Assembly: GCF_005160265.1 (NCBI RefSeq)
Contig: NZ_CP039865.1
Location: forward strand, 372,001-436,000
Direction of reading: 5' to 3'
Source: Phreatobacter aquaticus
Lineage (GTDB): Bacteria; Pseudomonadota; Alphaproteobacteria; Rhizobiales; Phreatobacteraceae
Length of the DNA stretch: 64,000 bases
How positions within the stretch are numbered: the stretch's first letter is position 1; each line of letters opens with the position of its first letter. Below the pieces are notes generated by a model, which was given only the letters and a program-made list of their open reading frames with translations, made no database searches and had not been told where the DNA came from. Below are positions 1 to 5,853 of the stretch, one piece after another. The translations under genes and the position numbers were made by a program.

Positions 1-123
1 GAAATCAACCGCAACCCCGATCAGCAGCATGATCGGCGCAATGGCGACCGCAAAGATCATCGCGATCGCACCCCTGCGGTCCATATGGAAACGGTGCAGC
101 AGATTTCCAAACAGGCTACGCAT
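1..123 (-). CDS. TadG-like Flp pilus assembly protein, N-terminal fragment
   Basis: The first 41 codons of a minus-strand gene that runs off the window edge. A short basic leader with the motif DRRGAIA precedes a hydrophobic stretch (IFAVAIAPIMLLIGVAVDF), the typical start of TadE/TadG pseudopilin-like proteins of the tight-adherence (Flp) pilus system, anchored in the inner membrane. The ATG at 123 has an upstream GGGAG ribosome site. The DRRG(A/S)IA plus single transmembrane helix pattern is known from TadG-like proteins that often carry a C-terminal von Willebrand A domain. That domain lies outside the window, so the assignment rests on the N-terminus only. Confidence 0.6.
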   Translation of the reverse strand, partial: MRSLFGNLLHRFHMDRRGAIAMIFAVAIAPIMLLIGVAVDF

Positions 124-505
124 CGCTGGACTCCCTCGGCACTCGAACCGCGCGCCCCGCACCTTGTGTGGGAACGATCCCATTCAGGTCGGTCATGAGG
201 CCGCGGCAAACTCGCTCATCGCTGTTGGCAGCCATAGGCCTGAAAGTTTGAGGATTGATTGCGCATGACCAGGCGTAAGCGCTGATGGAGATTAGAGTTA
301 ATGCAAATTCAAGCGAGCCAATCGGTAAACATTTCGTCAATGCAGGCAAAAATTGAAGGATAATTTTGGTTAACGGCTTCCATTGATGCGTAAAAAGCCA
401 CAACGAAGACCGAACTCGCCGATATAAATCTATAAGCTTCAAAAATTGGACAAGACCAGGCGGCGGATTGCCGCCTGGAATCAAAACATGTATTGACTGT
501 TATTA
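124..505. other. AT-rich intergenic region with ilvD-side hairpin
   Basis: No convincing gene is present. Positions 240-450 are clearly more AT-rich than the flanks, which suits the promoter of the minus-strand TadG-like gene. The open frame across 116-484 lacks any family resemblance and has poor codon use. The right end carries the hairpin described at 456-478. Confidence 0.5.
456..478 (-). terminator. Hairpin downstream of the dehydratase gene
   Basis: Perfect 9-bp stem (CCAGGCGGC / GCCGCCTGG) with a 5-nt loop, about 28 nt after the stop of the minus-strand dehydratase. On the minus strand it is followed by TCTTGTCC and then a run of Ts. Probable intrinsic terminator of the GntR-DHDPS-dehydratase operon, although the T-run is displaced. 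Confidence 0.5.
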
Positions 506-2233
506 TCAGTGAATTTCCGGCTCCTTGATTTTCGCCGTCCCCTCCAGGAAGTCGAAGTCGCAGCCCTGGTCGGCCTGTCGGATATGCGCCGCCGACATCT
601 TGCCGTAACCGCGCGGATAGTCGCGGTCGGGCGGCGTCCAGGCGGCGATCCGCTCGGCAATCTGCGCATCGGTCAGGTTCACCGAGATCGAGCGCTTCTC
701 GACATCCACCGTGATCAGGTCTCCGGTCTTGAGCGCTGCGAACGGACCGCGGACATAGCTCTCAGGCGCCACATGCAGCACGCATGCGCCATAGCTTGTG
801 CCCGACATACGCGCATCGGAGACGCGGAGCATGTCGCGGACACCCTGCTTCAGGAGCTTCTTCGGGATGGGCAGCATGCCCCATTCCGGCATGCCGGGCC
901 CGCCGACCGGGCCGGAATTCTTGAGCACCATCACATGGTCGGGCGTGACATCGAGATTCTCGTCGTTCACCGCCGCGCTCATCTCGTCATAGGTCTCGAA
1001 GACCAGAGCCGGGCCTGTATGCTTCAGGAGCCGCGGCTCGGCGGCCGATGGCTTGATGACGCAGCCGCCGGGGGCAAGGTTGCCCTTCAGCACGGCAAGA
1101 CCGTTTTCGCTCGACACCGGCCGGTCCAACGGCCGGATCACGTCGTCGTTGTAGACCTGGGCGAGCCCGATCGTGTGGCTGAGCGGCTTGCCGGAGACGG
1201 TCATGGCGTCGGTGTGCAGCTTGCTCTCCAACTGCTTCAAAAGCGCCGGCAGGCCGCCCGCATAGAAGAAGTCCTCCATCAGGAAAGCGCCCGACGGCCT
1301 CAGATTGGCGATCACCGGCACCTTGTGGGAGAATTCGTCGAAATCAGCCGGCGTCAGCGGCACGCCCGCGCGTCCCGCCATCGCGATCAGATGGATGATC
1401 GCATTGGTCGATCCGGCCACGGCCATATGGACGATCAGCGCATTCTCGAAGCTCTTGCGGGTCAGGATCTTGTCCGGCGTCAGGTCGTCCCAGACCATGT
1501 CGACGATCCGCTTGCCCGACATCGCGGCCATCCGCGGATGGGCGGAATCGGCCGCCGGAATGGCGGAGGCACCGGGCAGCGTCAGGCCGAGCACTTCGGC
1601 ATGGCTCATCATGGTGGCGGCAGTACCCATCACCATGCAGGTGCCATAGCTGCGGGCGATGCCGTTCTCCATGTCCTTCCACTGGCCCTCGGTGATGTTG
1701 CCAGCTTCCTTCTCGGCCCAGTATTTCCAGACATCCGCGCCGGAGCCCAGCACCTTGCCGGCCCAGTTACCGCGCAGCATCGGGCCTGCCGGCACGAAGA
1801 TGAACGGCAGGCCGGCGCTGGTCGCGCCCATCACCATGGCGGGGGTCGACTTGTCGCAGCCGCCGAGCAGCACGACGCCGTCGAGCGGGTGCGAGCGGAT
1901 CGATTCCTCCGTCTCCATGGCCAGGAAGTTGCGATAGAGCATGGTCGTCGGCTTCTGGTACTGCTCCGACACCGACATGACGGGGATCTCGACCGGGAAC
2001 CCGCCTGCGGCCCACACGCCGCGCTTCACCGCATCAGCGCGGTCGCGCAGATGGGTGTGGCAGGGATTCACGTCCGACCAGGTGTTGATGATGCCGATGA
2101 CCGGCTTGCCCATGAACTCCTCGTGGGCATAGCCCATCTGGAGCGTGCGCGAGCGATGGCCGAACGAGCGAATGTCGGTGGTGCCGAACCAGCGAAAGCT
2201 GCGCAGGTCTTCGGGCTTCTTCCGGGTGGACAT
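506..2233 (-). CDS. IlvD/Edd-family pentonate dehydratase (L-arabinonate dehydratase-like)
   Basis: A 575-residue IlvD/Edd family enzyme, predicted cytoplasmic, removing water from a sugar acid to give a 2-keto-3-deoxy acid. Three cysteines for a [2Fe-2S] cluster are at C58 (NPCHTH), C126 (GGCDKSTPA) and C199 (GTCMVMG). K128 is at the usual carbamylated Mg-ligand position, and the MSGTSYG segment near 476-482 supplies the catalytic serine. Cysteine spacing and length fit the sugar-acid branch (L-arabinonate/D-xylonate dehydratases of about 580 residues) better than dihydroxy-acid dehydratase of valine synthesis. It is the last gene of an operon behind a DHDPS-family enzyme and a GntR regulator, 33 nt after the former. 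Exact substrate is inferred. Confidence 0.85.
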   Translation of the reverse strand: MSTRKKPEDLRSFRWFGTTDIRSFGHRSRTLQMGYAHEEFMGKPVIGIINTWSDVNPCHTHLRDRADAVKRGVWAAGGFPVEIPVMSVSEQYQKPTTMLYRNFLAMETEESIRSHPLDGVVLLGGCDKSTPAMVMGATSAGLPFIFVPAGPMLRGNWAGKVLGSGADVWKYWAEKEAGNITEGQWKDMENGIARSYGTCMVMGTAATMMSHAEVLGLTLPGASAIPAADSAHPRMAAMSGKRIVDMVWDDLTPDKILTRKSFENALIVHMAVAGSTNAIIHLIAMAGRAGVPLTPADFDEFSHKVPVIANLRPSGAFLMEDFFYAGGLPALLKQLESKLHTDAMTVSGKPLSHTIGLAQVYNDDVIRPLDRPVSSENGLAVLKGNLAPGGCVIKPSAAEPRLLKHTGPALVFETYDEMSAAVNDENLDVTPDHVMVLKNSGPVGGPGMPEWGMLPIPKKLLKQGVRDMLRVSDARMSGTSYGACVLHVAPESYVRGPFAALKTGDLITVDVEKRSISVNLTDAQIAERIAAWTPPDRDYPRGYGKMSAAHIRQADQGCDFDFLEGTAKIKEPEIH

Positions 2234-2266
2234 GATGGCGTTTCCCTATGCGATCGCTTGTTCTGG

Positions 2267-3187
2267 TTATTCGGCGGCGGCGGCTGACAGCACGCCCCAA
2301 TTGGTCATGACCCGCCTGAGCTCAGCGCGTTCGGCGGCGTTGAGCGCCGGCAGGCCGGGCAGCCGGACCGGACCGACCTGGATACCGAGCAATTCCATCG
2401 ACTCCTTGACCACGGTCACATTGGAGCCATTGCCATATTTGGCGCGCATGGTCTCAAAAGGTGCGATCTCGCTGACCAGCGCACGCGCCTTGGCGAAGGC
2501 CCCGCTTTCCAGGGCTTGCCAGATGGCGAGCGAGCGCTCCGGCACGACATTGACGAGACCCGAGGTGAAGCCGCGGGCGCCCAGTGCATAGAAGGGCGCC
2601 GCCCAGCCCTCGGCGAGGCCGCAGACCCAGACAGCCGACGTGCCCTCGGTCGCGCGCACGCATTCGGAAAACAGCATCATGTTGGTCGAGGCGAACTTGA
2701 CGCCGGCGACATTGGGATGGGTCGCGACCCGTGTCAGGTCGGCGACGCCGATGGCATCGGAACGGATATAGGCGACCACCGGCACGGTCATCGCCTCGGC
2801 AATGGCGATGATGTAGTCGGCCTGCGAGGCAGGCGCCGCGAAGGGATCGAGCGGATGATGCACCATCACCGCGTCGCAGCCCGCCTTCGCCGCGAGCTTG
2901 CCCGTTTCCACGGCCTCCTTCAGCGACCGGCCGATGCCCGCCGTCACCAGCGTCTTGCCGGCCACCGCCTCGGCGGCCACAGCATGGGTCTTGACGATCT
3001 CGGCCGTCGTCATCGGATAGAACTCGCCGGTATTGCCGGCAGACACGATGTTGTGGATGCCGCCATCGGCGATCCGCTTCACGATCTTCGCCATGGTCGG
3101 CCAATGGGCCTCGCCATTTGCGTCCCACGGCGTCACATGAACTCCGGAAATGCCCCCGAGGGCCGCCTTCACCTTATCGATCGCCAT
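2267..3187 (-). CDS. Dihydrodipicolinate synthase/N-acetylneuraminate lyase family enzyme, candidate 2-keto-3-deoxy sugar-acid dehydratase or aldolase
   Basis: A 306-residue class I aldolase-fold protein. The motif GNTGEFYPMT near the N-terminus matches the keto-acid carboxylate-binding loop. The Schiff-base lysine is in AGVKFAS. The catalytic tyrosine sits in AYIRSD, a YxR pattern rather than the YNxP of true dihydrodipicolinate synthase; YxR resembles 5-keto-4-deoxyglucarate dehydratases. With the adjacent pentonate dehydratase the likely substrate is a 2-keto-3-deoxy-pentonate, converted to alpha-ketoglutarate semialdehyde (dehydratase) or cleaved (aldolase). Its start overlaps the end of the GntR gene by 14 nt, with a GGAGG site inside that gene, so the two are co-translated. 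Lysine biosynthesis is unlikely. Confidence 0.8.
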   Translation of the reverse strand: MAIDKVKAALGGISGVHVTPWDANGEAHWPTMAKIVKRIADGGIHNIVSAGNTGEFYPMTTAEIVKTHAVAAEAVAGKTLVTAGIGRSLKEAVETGKLAAKAGCDAVMVHHPLDPFAAPASQADYIIAIAEAMTVPVVAYIRSDAIGVADLTRVATHPNVAGVKFASTNMMLFSECVRATEGTSAVWVCGLAEGWAAPFYALGARGFTSGLVNVVPERSLAIWQALESGAFAKARALVSEIAPFETMRAKYGNGSNVTVVKESMELLGIQVGPVRLPGLPALNAAERAELRRVMTNWGVLSAAAAE

Positions 3188-3881
3188 AATCGAGTTCCTC
3201 CAGGCTTTCGCCGAATGCCAGTTGAACGTGTTCGCGCGCCGAGCGCAGGATGTGCCGCTTCATCCGCGCTTCCGCGAGCGCGGAGTCGCGCGCGGCCAGC
3301 GCGTCGAAAATGCCCTTGTGCTCGACGAAGCCGGCATCGCGTTGGCCCGGCTCGCCGAGCAGGGCGAGACGCTGGGCGTGATCGTACATGCGCTGTCCAT
3401 CGAGCCGCCGCTCCAGATAGCGGCAGCCGGAAATCCGGTGGATCGCACCGTGATAGGCCTCGTTCAGCCGAACGATCTCCTCGAGCGCGCCATGCTCGGT
3501 GGCCTCCGCCATGGCATCGATCAGCGCCGACAATTCGGCAATTGTCGCCGGCGTCATCCGCTTGGCCGCGATATGGGCCATGACGCTTTCCAGCGCCGCG
3601 CGGCCGAGCGCCATCTCGAAGGCCTGCCGACCCGAGAATTCGACGAAGACACCACGCCGCGCTTCCGTGCGAACCAGGCCTTCGCTCTCCAGCATCCGGA
3701 TCGCGTCCTTCACCGGTGTGGTCGAGACGCCGAGCATCTCGGCCACCTGGCGCTCGTTGATCCGCTCTCCGCTCTTGAACCGCCCGGCGACGATCGACCG
3801 CCGGAGACGCTCGTGCACGTGCTCGCGCAAGCTCTTCAAGAGGCTCGGATCGACGCGATCGATATCGGGCATCAGGGACAT
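3174..3881 (-). CDS. GntR-family (FadR/FCD subfamily) transcriptional regulator
   Basis: Winged-helix N-terminus (roughly residues 15-75 of the 235-residue form; motif AGRFKSGERINERQVAEMLGVSTTPVKDAI), then an all-helical FCD ligand domain with NEAYHGAIHR and HILRSAREH supplying metal-binding His residues. First gene of the minus-strand operon with the DHDPS-family enzyme and dehydratase, so probably a ligand-responsive repressor of the cluster. A longer frame reaches 3986 through a TTG, but that start would lie inside the 23-bp palindrome at 3973-3995; I chose the ATG at 3881, with a GGAA site just upstream. A second in-frame ATG is at 3872. Inducer is unknown; a sugar acid or its keto-deoxy product is the natural guess. 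Confidence 0.88.
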   Translation of the reverse strand: MSLMPDIDRVDPSLLKSLREHVHERLRRSIVAGRFKSGERINERQVAEMLGVSTTPVKDAIRMLESEGLVRTEARRGVFVEFSGRQAFEMALGRAALESVMAHIAAKRMTPATIAELSALIDAMAEATEHGALEEIVRLNEAYHGAIHRISGCRYLERRLDGQRMYDHAQRLALLGEPGQRDAGFVEHKGIFDALAARDSALAEARMKRHILRSAREHVQLAFGESLEELDYGDR

Positions 3882-3972
3882 GAGGGTTCCGGCGACAGGA
3901 CGAATTGCCCGGCTGGGCAAGGTCTCGATCTCGGCCCGACTCACCACAGAATGCAAGGGCCTGCAATCTGAA

Positions 3973-3995
3973 ATTTCAGATTTCAAATCTGAAAT
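3973..3995. promoter_or_regulatory. 23-bp perfect palindrome, probable GntR operator
   Basis: Two 11-bp arms (ATTTCAGATTT and AAATCTGAAAT) around a single central C at 3984. It lies between the divergent GntR gene (ATG 3881) and the Bug receptor gene (ATG 4069), in locally AT-rich DNA. Size and symmetry suit a dimeric FadR-type repressor controlling both operons. Binding is inferred from position. Confidence 0.65.
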
Positions 3996-4068
3996 GCTAT
4001 GCTAAGGAAACCGCAACGACCGACCACGGTCCGGCGCCACGGGCGCGACAGACGAGCGGAGGACTTCC

Positions 4069-5043
4069 ATGATGAGACTGACAAGGCGCGGAATCCTCGC
4101 AGGCGCAGCGAGCCTCGTGGCAAGCCCGGCGGTACGTGCCCAGGCCGGCTATCCCGACCGGCTGGTGACCATCGTCGTGCCATTCGCGGCGGGCGGAACC
4201 ACCGACCTGCTGGGCCGCGTGGTGGCCGAGCGACTGGCGAGCCGCACCGGCGGAACCTTCATCGTCGAGAACAAGGCAGGCGCCGGCGGCAATCTCGGAG
4301 TGGCCGCGGTCGCGCGTGCACCGGCCGACGGTTACACCCTCACCATGGGCACCGTCTCCACCCACGCCATCAACCCCAGCGTCTACCGCAAGATGCCCTA
4401 TGACCACGTCAAGGACTTCACGCCCCTGTCGCTGATCGCCTCGGTGCCCAATCTGCTGATGGTCAATGTCGGCCTGCCGGTGCGGACAGTTGCCGAACTG
4501 ATCACGCTTCTGAAGCGCGAGCCGGGCAAATACTCGTTCGCGTCATCCGGCGCGGGAACATCGACCCACATGGCCGGCGAATTGTTCAAGCTCAACACCG
4601 GCACCGACATCATCCATGTGCCCTATCGCTCGAGCGGTCAGGTCACCCAGGACCTGCTGGCCGGACAGGTCCACATGACATTCGACAACATCACGGTCGC
4701 CTGGCCGCATGTGGAGGCCGGACGCATCCGCGCGCTCGCCACGGCCACGCCGGAGCGCCTGCCCTTCGCGCCCGACCTTCCGGCACTCTCCGAGTTCATT
4801 CCAGGTTTCGCCGCGACCTCCTGGCATGGTCTCTTCGCGCCGGCCGCAACCCCACCCGCCATCGTCGAGCGCATCTCGACCGAGGTTCAGGCGCTCCTGC
4901 GCGAGCCCGATGTGGTCGAGAAGCTGAAGAAGGTGGGCGTGACGCCAGTCGGCTCGACGCGCACCGAATTTGCGAGCCATATCGCCGCCGAGACCGCACG
5001 CTGGAAAGAAGTCGCGACCCGCGCCGGCGTCCATATCGATTGA
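4069..5043 (+). CDS. Bug/TctC-family periplasmic solute-binding protein
   Basis: A 324-residue tripartite tricarboxylate transporter receptor. A twin-arginine leader (LTRRGILAGAASLVASPAVRAQA) is followed by the Bug hallmark YPDRLVTIVVPFAAGGTTD and the second conserved stretch FIVENKAGAGGN. The AAGGTTD loop contacts the carboxylate of the bound acid in characterised Bug proteins. GGAGG lies upstream of ATG 4069; the second codon is also ATG. No TctA or TctB partner is adjacent. First gene of a plus-strand operon with an RraA-like enzyme and divergent from the GntR-controlled dehydratase operon, so it probably captures the sugar acid or dicarboxylate degraded there. Confidence 0.9.
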   Translation: MMRLTRRGILAGAASLVASPAVRAQAGYPDRLVTIVVPFAAGGTTDLLGRVVAERLASRTGGTFIVENKAGAGGNLGVAAVARAPADGYTLTMGTVSTHAINPSVYRKMPYDHVKDFTPLSLIASVPNLLMVNVGLPVRTVAELITLLKREPGKYSFASSGAGTSTHMAGELFKLNTGTDIIHVPYRSSGQVTQDLLAGQVHMTFDNITVAWPHVEAGRIRALATATPERLPFAPDLPALSEFIPGFAATSWHGLFAPAATPPAIVERISTEVQALLREPDVVEKLKKVGVTPVGSTRTEFASHIAAETARWKEVATRAGVHID

Positions 5044-5057
5044 TCGAGGAGCACGAG

Positions 5058-5777
5058 ATGACCACAGAGGCCCTGACGCCCGAGAACCGCGAGAAGCTGA
5101 AGCGCGTCTCGACCGCAACCCTCACCACCGCCCTGTTCAAGCGCGGCTTCCGCAACCAGTTTATCCAGGACGTGCGACCGGTGAACCCCGCCGCGCCGCG
5201 CATGGTCGGCGAAGCCTACACACTGCGCTACATTCCAGCGCGCGAGGATCTCGACCATCTCGGCGTGTTCGAGGATTGGGAACATCCGCAGCGCAAGGCC
5301 GTCGAGGAATGCCCGCCCGGCCATGTCATGGTGATCGACAGCCGCAAGGACCCGCGGGCAGCCTCGGCCGGCGGCATCCTGATTTCCCGCCTGCACCAGC
5401 GGGGCGTTGCCGGCATCGTCACCGATGGCGGCTTTCGCGACAGCCCTGACATCGCGGGGATGAGCTTTCCGGTCTATCACAACCGCCCCAGCGCCCCGAC
5501 CAACCTGATCCGCCACCACGCCGCCGACATCAACCTGCCGATCGGCTGCGGCGATGTGCCGGTTTTCCCAGGCGACATCGTGGTGGGCGATGGCGAAGGC
5601 GTGGTGATCATACCGGCCAAGCTCGCCAACGAAGTGGCCGCTGAGGCCTATGAGCAGACGGCCTACGAGGATTTCGTCGAGGAGAAGGTGCGCGAGGGCC
5701 GAAAGATCTTCGGGCTCTATCCGGCCAATGCCGCGACCAAGGAAGAGTTCAAGGCCTGGCGCGCGTCCTGGAAATAG
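5058..5777 (+). CDS. RraA-family protein (4-hydroxy-4-methyl-2-oxoglutarate/CHA aldolase-like)
   Basis: A 239-residue RraA/HMG-aldolase family member. The diagnostic metal-site motif appears as DGGFRDSPDI (R and D matching the catalytic Arg and Mg-ligand Asp of the aldolases), and the C-terminal GDGEGVVIIP strand is typical. Such enzymes split 4-hydroxy-4-substituted 2-oxo acids to pyruvate or decarboxylate oxaloacetate; true RNase E inhibitors are shorter and lack the C-terminal helices seen here. ATG 5058 is chosen because GAGGAG lies 8 nt before it; a TTG at 5040 would overlap the receptor stop. Co-transcribed with the Bug receptor, so probably a catabolic aldolase or decarboxylase. Substrate unknown. 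Confidence 0.8.
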   Translation: MTTEALTPENREKLKRVSTATLTTALFKRGFRNQFIQDVRPVNPAAPRMVGEAYTLRYIPAREDLDHLGVFEDWEHPQRKAVEECPPGHVMVIDSRKDPRAASAGGILISRLHQRGVAGIVTDGGFRDSPDIAGMSFPVYHNRPSAPTNLIRHHAADINLPIGCGDVPVFPGDIVVGDGEGVVIIPAKLANEVAAEAYEQTAYEDFVEEKVREGRKIFGLYPANAATKEEFKAWRASWK

Positions 5778-5800
5778 CGCTCAGCCTCGCCTGAAACGAC

Positions 5801-5837
5801 AAGGGCCGCGCCTCCCTCGGGAGACGCGGCCCTTTTT
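5801..5837 (+). terminator. Intrinsic terminator after the Bug-RraA operon
   Basis: A perfect 10-bp stem (AAGGGCCGCG / CGCGGCCCTT) with a 14-nt loop containing a small inner CTCCC/GGGAG pairing, ending in TTTTT. It lies 23 nt past the plus-strand stop and between convergent genes, so it mainly serves the plus operon. The minus-strand reading has only a short T-run. Confidence 0.85.
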
Positions 5838-5853
5838 CATGCAGCGCGCAGCC

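Noticed and set aside
116-484. 122-residue minus-strand open frame in the AT-rich gap
   Set aside because: Poor codon use, no recognisable motif, and it overlaps the start of the TadG-like gene on the same strand.
509-2287. 592-residue plus-strand open frame opposite the dehydratase
   Set aside because: Antisense to a fully conserved IlvD/Edd gene; His/Arg-rich composition typical of GC-rich shadow frames.
3882-3986. Extended N-terminus of the GntR regulator from TTG 3986
   Set aside because: Would place the start codon inside the 23-bp operator palindrome; ATG 3881 fits the family.
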